Assembly: GCA_005878415.1 (NCBI GenBank)
Contig: VBMM01000075.1
Location: 1,956 to 14,892, forward strand
Direction: 5' to 3'
From: Methanobacteriota archaeon
GTDB lineage: Archaea > Thermoplasmatota > Thermoplasmata > RBG-16-68-12
DNA: 12,937 nt
Shown here: one piece after another, positions 1-5,465 of the stretch
How the letters are laid out: the number at the start of each line of letters is the position of its first letter
Position numbering within the stretch: the stretch's first letter is position 1
Program-made: the position numbers and the translations under genes
Notes under the pieces: generated by a model
What the model saw: the letters and a program-made list of their open reading frames with translations, nothing else
What the model was told of the DNA's origin: nothing
Database searches by the model: none

Positions 1-217
1 GCGTACACGAAAGCGATCAGCATGTAGAGCCAGGGCGTATTGTACGCCTCGGTCAGGACGCCGAGCAGGTCGACCGATCCGAGGCCGAGCCCAACGACGA
101 ACACGACGATCGCGGCGATGCCCACGCCGATGAGGATCTTCCGACGGCCCAGCTTCTTGACGCGGACGGCGATCGTGTCGTATCCTCGCCGGATCAGGCT
201 CGGAACCTGGAGGGTAA
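1..217 (-). CDS. Partial membrane protein, N-terminal part only
   Basis: This is the 5' end of a minus-strand gene that runs off the left edge. The open frame reads a basic N-terminal segment (RRGYDTIAVRVKKLGRRK) followed by a hydrophobic helix (ILIGVGIAAIVVFVVGLGLG), a short loop with EAYNTPW, and the start of a second helix (LYMLIAFVYA). It is therefore an integral membrane protein with a cytoplasmic basic N-terminus. I do not recognise the family from about 70 residues. The frame has no ATG, GTG or TTG before the first helix. A strong TATA box at 239-247 would place the transcript start near 220, where the codons GTC ATT occur, so either ATT at 217 is the start or GTG near 129 is used. The start given here is a guess; that a coding region exists is likely. 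Confidence 0.5.
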
Positions 218-238
218 TGACGTCGTATCCGAACGGGG

Positions 239-247
239 TTATAAAAA
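239..247 (-). promoter_or_regulatory. TATA box for the left-edge membrane protein gene
   Basis: The minus strand reads TTTTTATAA in an otherwise GC-rich context, inside the 48-base gap between the taw1 stop and the left-edge gene. It is the clearest archaeal TATA element in the window. Transcription would start about 25 bases downstream, near 220. Confidence 0.65.
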
Positions 248-265
248 CCGACGCCGTAAATTCTC

Positions 266-1216
266 TCAGCGGGGAAGAGGATGGAGCTGTCCGTCCCGGG
301 TCAAGAGGACCACGCGGCTGTCCTCGCGCTCCGCCGCTGGTCGGTATCCGACGCGGTCCGCGAGGCGTTCCGCGAAGGTCCGGATGGACGCGTGGGAGGG
401 GACGTTGTCCGCCTGGAGGCGGAGGCGGCTCTCGCCGACGAAGCTGTAGCCTTTGCATTCGATGAACATCGGCTGCGCGACGCGGTCGAGCTCCGCGTAT
501 TCGTCCTCCCAACCGAGGTTCCAGCCCTGCACGAGGGTGTGTCGGATTACCGTCCGCGTGGGAAGGGTGGGGAGGAGGGCGAGCGTCTCCCGCAGCTTGC
601 GGAACTCGTGGTCCGACTTCGGCGCGACGAGCTTGCGGTAGACCTCCTCGTTCGGTGCCGCCACGGTCACGTACAGTTGCGTCGGGAGTCGGCCCTCCGC
701 ATGCATGCGCCGGAGGACCGAGGGCGTCGTGCCGTTCGTCACGAGGAACGTGGAGATGTGCCGTCGCTTGAACTCGTCGATCATCTCCCCGAGCCGCTTG
801 TAGAGCGTCGGTTCGCCCGTCAGGCTGATCGCCACGTTCGAGGGGTGCCACGCCTCCAGGAATCGTTCGCGGCTCACGTTCGGGTTGCCGTTGTAGCCGC
901 TCAGCAACTCCCGTTGCGCCCGGATCGATTCGTCGACGAGGAACACCGGGTCGTCCGCCTCGAGCAGGCTGTCCGATCCCCACTCCTGCGTGCGCCAGCA
1001 GAACTGACACGAGAGGTTGCACGCGTCCACGGTGGGCGTCATCTGGAGGCACCGGTGGCTTTCGATCCCGTAGAAGGTCTGCTTGTAGCAGCCGATGCCC
1101 TTCGTCAGGCTCGCCTTCGTCCAGTGGCAGAGCTTGACGCCGCTGTGCTCCCCCACGATGCGGTACCCTTGCCGTTCGAGGACGTCCTTCTTCTCCGGGT
1201 CCATCCGCCGCGGCAT
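266..1216 (-). CDS. taw1: tRNA 4-demethylwyosine synthase (archaeal TYW1/Taw1)
   Basis: Radical SAM enzyme that condenses pyruvate with N1-methylguanosine-37 of tRNA-Phe to make the tricyclic 4-demethylwyosine base, the second step of wyosine synthesis. The 316-residue product has the radical SAM cysteines C66-x3-C70-x2-C73 (DACNLSCQFCW) and the three extra cysteines C30, C43 and C56 that bind the second iron-sulphur cluster. Their spacing of 13 residues matches the archaeal family. KLCHWTK (28-34), SLTGEPTLY and the C-terminal FIECKGYSFVGESR segment are also typical. It lacks the flavodoxin domain of eukaryotic TYW1, as expected in archaea. It starts 12 bases after the preceding unrecognised gene, so it is probably co-transcribed with it and with rfcL. 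An in-frame ATG at 1204 is an alternative start. Confidence 0.93.
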   Translation of the reverse strand: MPRRMDPEKKDVLERQGYRIVGEHSGVKLCHWTKASLTKGIGCYKQTFYGIESHRCLQMTPTVDACNLSCQFCWRTQEWGSDSLLEADDPVFLVDESIRAQRELLSGYNGNPNVSRERFLEAWHPSNVAISLTGEPTLYKRLGEMIDEFKRRHISTFLVTNGTTPSVLRRMHAEGRLPTQLYVTVAAPNEEVYRKLVAPKSDHEFRKLRETLALLPTLPTRTVIRHTLVQGWNLGWEDEYAELDRVAQPMFIECKGYSFVGESRLRLQADNVPSHASIRTFAERLADRVGYRPAAEREDSRVVLLTRDGQLHPLPR

Positions 1217-1228
1217 GCGCCGTTCGGG

Positions 1229-1779
1229 TTAAAGGGCTTTCGTGCTTCCGACGGGCTCGGCCTCCCGGGACCTGTGCGGTGCGCGTCGAAGCGAACGAAG
1301 ATCGATTTCGTTCGCATGGAACTCGACCGTCCGGAACGCGTCGTCCTTCGTGAGGAGCGCCTCGAGCGTACGCAGGTCGTCGGAGAAGCGCAGGTCGTGG
1401 ACCTTCAGGGTTCGATGCTCGTGAGCGAACGTCCGCGCGATGTTCGTCGAGAAAATCGTTTCGACCCATCGACGGTCCACTCCGGAGACCCCGCGGAACG
1501 CCCACCAGGGGTCGAAATGCACGAGTTCCGCGAAGCGATCCACCGGGATTGATTCGACCGGCCGCAAATCGGATACGCGGCTCGGTGTGTGCAGTCGGTC
1601 CCCGTCGAACCGGATCGCTGCGTCGAAGACGCGCGGCGGTCCCCCGATCCGGTCCACGACCGTGAAGGGAGCCCGCCACTCCGGGTCGACGAACGGGAAG
1701 GTGTACTTCGTGATGATCTCCGCGTCCTCCAGGGCCAGCCGTCGACCGACGATGCTCCGCTGACGGATGCCCGGTTCAC
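1229..1779 (-). CDS. Unrecognised conserved-looking protein with irregular start
   Basis: The frame encodes about 180 plausible residues from RQRSIVGRRLALEDAEIITKY to VGSTKAL and lies between rfcL and taw1 with tight spacing. It is mixed alpha/beta in character, soluble and rich in charged and aromatic residues (WWAFRGVSGVDRRWVETIF), with no signal peptide, cysteine motif or membrane helix. I do not recognise a family. The frame has no ATG, GTG or TTG between the rfcL stop and a GTG well inside the gene; upstream it stays open only by overlapping rfcL. A GTG at 1779-1777 overlaps the rfcL TGA as GTGA, the usual coupled junction, but it is one frame off. One missing base in the first ten codons would join the two. 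I infer a gene starting at 1779 with a frameshift there, or a non-standard start. Confidence 0.55.
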
Positions 1780-3149
1780 GCGTCGTCCGTCTCGCCCTCG
1801 TCGAACGCGTGGAGCCGTCCGGCTGCCGCCTCGCGCGCCTTCGGGTGGGCGATCTTGGCGGCTTTTTCCAGGAGATGCTTGACTGCGTGGCTGGCCTCCG
1901 CCTCATCCAGGAGGAACGCGACCTCTCGTTCATCGAGGCCCAGCTCGGCCGTCAACTGGATTCGGAGTTCCTCGTCGCCGGCAAACAGGGCTTTCAGGAC
2001 CGGCAGGACATCGGTCCGCACGAGCGACTGCGAGGCATGCAGGTAGCGGGCGAACTTGCTCGCGACCGAGTTGCGGGCCCCGCGCTGCGCCCGGGATCGC
2101 GCCATCTGAATCAGGTAGTACGGAAACTCGAGCTGTCCGCCGCGCGCCCGGCCTCTCCGGGCCACCGCCACGCCGCTCGACATGAGCTCGCGCGCGTACG
2201 ACCACAGACCGTAGCTCTGTCGTCGACGGACCCGGCCCAGGAAGAGGTCGGCTCGGCTCAGGACATCGTAACCCCGGGCGAGGTCGTCCGGTCGGCCGAA
2301 CTCGTGCGCCAAGTTCTGATCGATCCACAGGATGAGATCCTCCGGCGTCTCGTCGAGGTCTCGGACCGCCTCGCGGGCCCGCCTCGCATCGCCCGACCGC
2401 AAGATTTCCTCGACGACCGGGAAGATCGAGAGCTCGCGGTCCCGATAGCCCAGGGACTTCGTGGACGCCGCGCGGACCTCCTTCTTGCCGATCGCAATGG
2501 ACTCGAGGTCGTTGATCGCCGAGCGCAGGTCGCCGCTCGCCCGCTCGACGATGACGTCGAGGACGTCGGGGGCCGCATCGAGGCCTTCCCTCCCAGCGAT
2601 GGTTCGAAGTATATTTTTCATCGCGTCATCATGAATACCTTGAAATTTGATGGTTTTGCATAGTCGCTTCAGGGAGGACGATCGGCGCGTGAGCGCGTAA
2701 TAGTCGTTGACGATCAGCACAACGGGCTGCTGCGTCTTCTGGATCATCTCGACGATCGCTGCGACGCCGCCCTTGTCTTCCCGCCCGAAGATGTTGTCCG
2801 CTTCGTCGAGGACGATGAGCTTTCGGCCTCCTTTCTCGATCTCCAGGAACTCGCCGGTGTCGCTGAACGTCTGGAGGACGGCTCCTCGGGTCGCGACCTT
2901 GCGAATCGCCTCCGCGTTGCGGCTGTCCGAGGCGTTCATCTCGACGATGCTCCAGCCCATCTCGTTCGCGAGGGCGAGCGCGGCGCTGGTCTTCCCGACG
3001 CCCGGGTCACCTTGCAGCGCCACGGCCCGCTTCTCCGGGCGACCGCGCTGCCAAGCCTCCGCCCACTTCCGGAGTTCCGCGACGGCGGTCGGATTCCCGA
3101 CGATCTCGTCGAGGGTCTTCGGCCGATGCTTCTCCGTCCAGGCCGTCAT
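1776..3149 (-). CDS. rfcL: Replication factor C large subunit (clamp loader)
   Basis: Large subunit of the archaeal clamp loader, which with RFC small subunits opens PCNA and loads it onto primed DNA. From the ATG at 3149 the product has 457 residues. It shows the N-terminal W-x-EKHRPKTLDEIVGN motif (4-19), Walker A GDPGVGKT (47-54), NASDSRN (72-78), Walker B LIVLDEAD (111-118) and the sensor-2 region SGDLRSAINDLES, followed by the helical collar domain. An ATG 14 codons upstream is open, but the family begins at MTAWTEKHRP, and no conserved residues precede it. The C-terminus ends HAFDEGETDDA and shows no PCNA-binding PIP box, which many archaeal RFC-L proteins carry. The gene leads a probable rfcL-unknown-taw1 operon; its TGA overlaps a GTG of the next gene. 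Confidence 0.95.
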   Translation of the reverse strand: MTAWTEKHRPKTLDEIVGNPTAVAELRKWAEAWQRGRPEKRAVALQGDPGVGKTSAALALANEMGWSIVEMNASDSRNAEAIRKVATRGAVLQTFSDTGEFLEIEKGGRKLIVLDEADNIFGREDKGGVAAIVEMIQKTQQPVVLIVNDYYALTRRSSSLKRLCKTIKFQGIHDDAMKNILRTIAGREGLDAAPDVLDVIVERASGDLRSAINDLESIAIGKKEVRAASTKSLGYRDRELSIFPVVEEILRSGDARRAREAVRDLDETPEDLILWIDQNLAHEFGRPDDLARGYDVLSRADLFLGRVRRRQSYGLWSYARELMSSGVAVARRGRARGGQLEFPYYLIQMARSRAQRGARNSVASKFARYLHASQSLVRTDVLPVLKALFAGDEELRIQLTAELGLDEREVAFLLDEAEASHAVKHLLEKAAKIAHPKAREAAAGRLHAFDEGETDDA

Positions 3150-3177
3150 TGTGCGGACACGGAACGTAGAGGGCCGA

Positions 3178-3190
3178 CATAACTCTATCA
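3178..3190 (-). promoter_or_regulatory. Possible promoter region of rfcL
   Basis: The minus strand reads TGATAGAGTTATG 30-41 bases before the rfcL ATG, where the TATA box of other genes in this window lies. It is a poor match to a TATA consensus. The plus-strand reading of 3180-3190 matches 8 of 11 positions of the dyad seen upstream of the small RHH gene. Stronger AT-rich stretches (TATAAT, 3261-3266) lie further upstream and could be the real promoter with a longer leader. Confidence 0.3.
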
Positions 3191-3219
3191 ACGGGTCGCG
3201 CGAAACCGCTCAGGTAGGC

Positions 3220-3260
3220 GTGACATGTGCTTTGTATAGCTGTCACAATACCATATGTGA
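3220..3260. promoter_or_regulatory. Cluster of GTGACA/TGTCAC inverted repeats
   Basis: Between the small RHH gene and rfcL lies GTGACA (3220-3225) paired with TGTCAC (3241-3246). An overlapping second pair follows: TCACA (3243-3247) with TGTGA (3256-3260). The region is AT-rich compared with its surroundings and sits 70-110 bases upstream of the rfcL ATG. It could be an operator for rfcL transcription or part of the RHH gene's 3' end. The function is unknown, and arms of 5-6 bases may arise by chance. Confidence 0.3.
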
Positions 3261-3295
3261 AATTATAGGTTGGACGTTGACGCGCCCGACAGGGC

Positions 3296-3448
3296 TCATT
3301 TTCGTGCGTCCGCATGTTGAGCATCGTAGAGGTCGCAGAGTTCCTGCAGGAACTCGTCGTACGTCTTCCGGAACTTGAGGCGAAAGACCCGATCGCGCGT
3401 TTCCGTCGTCAGCTGAATCGTCGTGAGAGCCTTGTCACGTTTTGACAT
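3296..3448 (-). CDS. Small ribbon-helix-helix (VapB-like) DNA-binding protein
   Basis: A 50-residue product starting MSKRDKALTTIQLTTETRDR and ending AQHADARK. The pattern is that of short archaeal RHH proteins: a beta-strand KALTTIQL (6-13), a first helix TETRDRVFRLK (15-25), a turn, and a second helix YDEFLQELCDLY (30-41). Such proteins dimerise through the strand, which inserts into the major groove; many are antitoxins or autorepressors. No PIN-domain or other toxin gene lies beside it, so it is more likely a stand-alone repressor, or an orphaned antitoxin. It lies downstream of the recombinase genes on the same strand with a 156-base gap containing two dyads that resemble its own operator. 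It is too short for usual gene-length cut-offs, but the family resemblance and the ATG make it convincing. Confidence 0.75.
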   Translation of the reverse strand: MSKRDKALTTIQLTTETRDRVFRLKFRKTYDEFLQELCDLYDAQHADARK

Positions 3449-3465
3449 GGACTGGGCCCGATGCC

Positions 3466-3495
3466 CATAGTCCTATGTGTCCAGATAGTTCTATG
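3466..3495. promoter_or_regulatory. Tandem dyad operator upstream of the RHH gene
   Basis: Two near-identical elements, ATAGTCCTATG (3467-3477) and ATAGTTCTATG (3485-3495), lie 18 bases apart. Each is itself an inverted repeat: CATAG-TC-CTATG at 3466-3477 and ATAG-TT-CTAT at 3485-3494. They sit 18-47 bases upstream of the RHH start codon, covering the place where the TATA box is expected from the spacing of other promoters here. This is the arrangement expected of an autoregulated RHH repressor, whose dimers bind tandem dyads cooperatively. That the RHH protein binds here is inference. Confidence 0.6.
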
Positions 3496-3604
3496 GATTG
3501 TCAACGCGGACCTGCCCCGCAGCCATATACGCTGGGTAGACCGAGGAAGAATGGGAATGCAGGCGGGTGGCATGTCGAAATCGAGCACGATGGAGGACGC
3601 ACCG

Positions 3605-4333
3605 TTAGTCGACGTAGTCCTCAAGGCGCAACTGCGGCGCTTCCGTCTTCCTCTGGTCTGGCCGACGGATTCGACGCTGCATTTCGTTCTGGACGCGATT
3701 GAAGGTGTCGATCTCGATGAGCCGCTCGTGCTTGCCCCGCTTAATCCCGCCGTTTAGTCGGGCCAGTCCACAGTACACGGGGTTGCTGAGGATGTTCGCG
3801 ATCGTTTGACTCGCCCACGCGCGGCCCGTCTTCGTGCGGTAGCCGTCGCGGTTCAGTTCTTGACAGATCTTCGCGATCCCTTTGCCCTCGAGGTACCGGC
3901 GGAAAATAAGCGAGACCACACGGGCCTCGTCTTGTCGCACCTGTAGGATCCCGTTCACGTAGTCGTAACCGTACGGGCTCGCGTACGTCAGGAACGCGTT
4001 CGCCTTCTTGACCGCGTTGTTGAGCGCCTCGGCGCTCTGTTGTCCGCGCGCCCGCCGGAGGACCTCCCGCTCGTTCAGCCCGCGTTCCATGCACAACTTC
4101 TGGAGGGCGAGCTCCTCCGACTCGGCGCCGTAGTGCTGCAGGAGTTCGCGCGTCGACCCGAAACGCATGTAGACCTCCCAGAAGAGCAGCGCGTCGAGAG
4201 GCGCGCTATCCCCGCAGTGTTTGCACAGGAGCACTTTTTCCCGCCGCACCGTCGGGTCCGCGCGCGGACTCGCGTCCACCTCGTGGTTCACGAGATTCTT
4301 CGGACTCCAGCACCGCGCGCACCGCCCGTCCAC
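3605..4333 (-). CDS. Zinc ribbon plus recombinase-domain protein (second half of split serine recombinase)
   Basis: The 242-residue product begins with a zinc-ribbon pattern, C5-x2-C8 and C37-x2-C40, then a helical stretch (about 43-110) and a full recombinase DNA-binding domain (about 119-205: SPYGYDYVNG, FRRYLEGKGIAKICQELN, KTGRAWASQTIANILSNPVYCG). It has no resolvase catalytic domain and so cannot cut DNA alone. It lies in the same reading frame as the upstream recombinase: that gene's TGA is followed by GCC and then this GTG start. GGAGG at 4342-4346 sits 8 bases before the GTG and could serve as a ribosome site. It is therefore either a coupled second subunit or the rest of one large recombinase cut by a nonsense codon. 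In ordinary large serine recombinases a zinc ribbon follows the single recombinase domain; the second recombinase domain here is the odd feature. Confidence 0.8.
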   Translation of the reverse strand: MDGRCARCWSPKNLVNHEVDASPRADPTVRREKVLLCKHCGDSAPLDALLFWEVYMRFGSTRELLQHYGAESEELALQKLCMERGLNEREVLRRARGQQSAEALNNAVKKANAFLTYASPYGYDYVNGILQVRQDEARVVSLIFRRYLEGKGIAKICQELNRDGYRTKTGRAWASQTIANILSNPVYCGLARLNGGIKRGKHERLIEIDTFNRVQNEMQRRIRRPDQRKTEAPQLRLEDYVD

Positions 4334-4336
4334 GGC

Positions 4337-5164
4337 TCACGCCTCCAGGAGGATTGGGGGTCCGTTCGCGTTTGGGAGCAAGGCGCGGTTCCGGAGGCGT
4401 TCTTGCGCCTCGTTGAAGGTCTCGACCGGGACGATCGCGGGGTGCTCGGCCTTCCGGACAATTCCGTCCCACCTCAGGAAGCCCGCGTAGACCGGGTTGT
4501 GGAGGATGCGGTAGAGCTTGACCGGATTCCACTCCGCGCCCCGCCTCGTTCGACGGCCACGTGCGTTGAGGTCCGCCGCGGTCTCCTCCAGCGTCCACCC
4601 GTCGAGGCACAGTGTGAAGATCTCGCGTACGAGATTCGCCTCTTGTGCCTGAGGGACGAGCTGACCCTCCGAGACCTCGTAGCCAAGAGGCGCATGGAAC
4701 CCGAGCATCCCCGGACCCACCTTCGCCTTCTGCGACATGCCCATGTACACGCGTTCCCCGATCTGCTCGGACTCGAGCTGGGCGATCCGCTGGATGATGT
4801 CCATCACGAAGCGGCCCATGGCCGTAGACGTGTCGAGCGATTCCGTCGCGGAGACGAAGTCTTTCTCCCACTCCCGGAGGTCGTCCATCATCTCCATGAA
4901 GTTCCGGGCGTTGCGGTGAATCCGATCCATCTTGATGACGAGGAGCGCATCCCAACGATCGCGCTCGGCCATCATCCGCTGATACGCGGGCCGTTTCGTG
5001 TTTCGACCGGAGTGTCCGTCGTCGATGTAGGTGGCCGCGACGGCCCAGTCGCGGGCAAGGCAGTACGCCTGGAGGCGCTCCCGTTGTGCATCGAGGGAAA
5101 ACCCTTCCTTGGCCTGATCTTCCGTCGACACCCTAGTGTAGATCGCGACGCGGACCGTGCGCAC
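4337..5164 (-). CDS. Large serine recombinase, catalytic half
   Basis: Site-specific recombinase of the resolvase/invertase superfamily. From the GTG at 5164 the product has 275 residues: a resolvase domain (about 4-140) with YTRVSTEDQ carrying the catalytic Ser13, the DDGHSG motif (48-53), KMDRIHR (78-84) with conserved arginines, and E-S-LDTSTAMGR leading into the long helix ending QIGER. A recombinase domain follows (about 150-255: LGYEVSEGQ, ADLNARGRRTRRGAEW, YRILHNPVYAGF). Such enzymes integrate or excise phages and elements through a serine-DNA intermediate. The frame stays open to an ATG at 5254, but a TATA-like run at 5195-5201 lies inside that extension and the family starts close to VRVAIYTRVST, so GTG 5164 is preferred. 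The gene ends in a single TGA, after which the same frame continues with zinc ribbon and a second recombinase domain. Confidence 0.88.
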   Translation of the reverse strand: MRTVRVAIYTRVSTEDQAKEGFSLDAQRERLQAYCLARDWAVAATYIDDGHSGRNTKRPAYQRMMAERDRWDALLVIKMDRIHRNARNFMEMMDDLREWEKDFVSATESLDTSTAMGRFVMDIIQRIAQLESEQIGERVYMGMSQKAKVGPGMLGFHAPLGYEVSEGQLVPQAQEANLVREIFTLCLDGWTLEETAADLNARGRRTRRGAEWNPVKLYRILHNPVYAGFLRWDGIVRKAEHPAIVPVETFNEAQERLRNRALLPNANGPPILLEA

Positions 5165-5194
5165 CCATCCCGCGGCCGCAAAGGCACGTGCGGG

Positions 5195-5201
5195 TAAAAA
5201 A
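5195..5201 (-). promoter_or_regulatory. TATA-like box for the serine recombinase
   Basis: The minus strand reads TTTTTTA, centred 34 bases before the GTG at 5164. A transcript from here would have a leader of about eight bases, which supports the GTG start over the upstream ATG at 5254. Confidence 0.5.
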
Positions 5202-5448
5202 GTCTGCCGGTCCGACGAAAGTCTGACGCCGTGCGTCGACGTCGACGGCATCACTCGATGCGTTTAGCCGTCGCCGAGCGAGGTCATTTTTATTCCGCCG
5301 CGTATATCGAAGTATGCGGAAATCGACGATCCCGCGGTACAAAATAGCACGCAAATCCCTCAATTCGCTTCGACGTATGAATCGGATAGCATGTATCACT
5401 CCCACGTATCTATGTATACCTCCGGCATAAATCGAGCCTAACGGAATA

Positions 5449-5464
5449 ATATCGAGACGGATAT
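5449..5464 (-). terminator. Possible hairpin terminator after HMG-CoA reductase
   Basis: ATATC (5449-5453) and GATAT (5460-5464) form a five-base stem with a six-base loop directly after the TAA stop, with AT-rich sequence downstream on the minus strand. The stem is short and AT-only, so it may instead be a weak U-rich archaeal termination region. Confidence 0.3.
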
Positions 5465-5465
5465 A

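Larger units (their letters stand above)
5165..5465. other. AT-rich intergenic region between recombinase and HMG-CoA reductase
   Basis: About 300 bases without a credible gene, clearly richer in A and T than the rest of the window (for example around 5286-5310 and 5385-5465). It contains the probable recombinase promoter and a short hairpin next to the HMG-CoA reductase stop. This is where an attachment site or element end might be expected, but I found no repeat shared with the 3150-3300 side. Short open frames here have no recognisable features. Confidence 0.5.

Noticed and set aside
281..1552. Long plus-strand open frame of 423 codons opposite taw1
   Set aside because: It is antisense to taw1, whose radical SAM motifs are unambiguous. 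Its composition (Arg, Val, Leu, Glu, Asp rich) is that of a shadow frame in high-GC DNA.
1767..2663. Plus-strand open frame of 298 codons opposite rfcL
   Set aside because: Antisense to a clear RFC-L gene; no recognisable domain.
3284..3295. GCCC-GACA-GGGC hairpin just after the RHH stop as a terminator
   Set aside because: The stem is only four bases and is not followed by a T-run on the minus strand; chance in GC-rich DNA is likely.
3551..3757. Possible small plus-strand protein of 68 residues starting MGMQAGGMSKSS
   Set aside because: There is a TATA-like CATATACG about 25 bases upstream, but the reading frame overlaps the recombinase C-terminus in antisense and matches no family I know. 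Kept only as a remote possibility.
4040..5197. Plus-strand open frame of 385 codons opposite the recombinases
   Set aside because: Antisense shadow with a biased composition; both recombinase proteins on the other strand have clear family motifs.
5133..5405. Minus-strand 90-codon frame upstream of the recombinase
   Set aside because: It overlaps the recombinase start, crosses its promoter, and has no recognisable features.
3150..5465. Attachment-site or terminal-repeat pair flanking the recombinase island
   Set aside because: No shared direct or inverted repeat longer than six or seven bases was found by eye between the two flanks.
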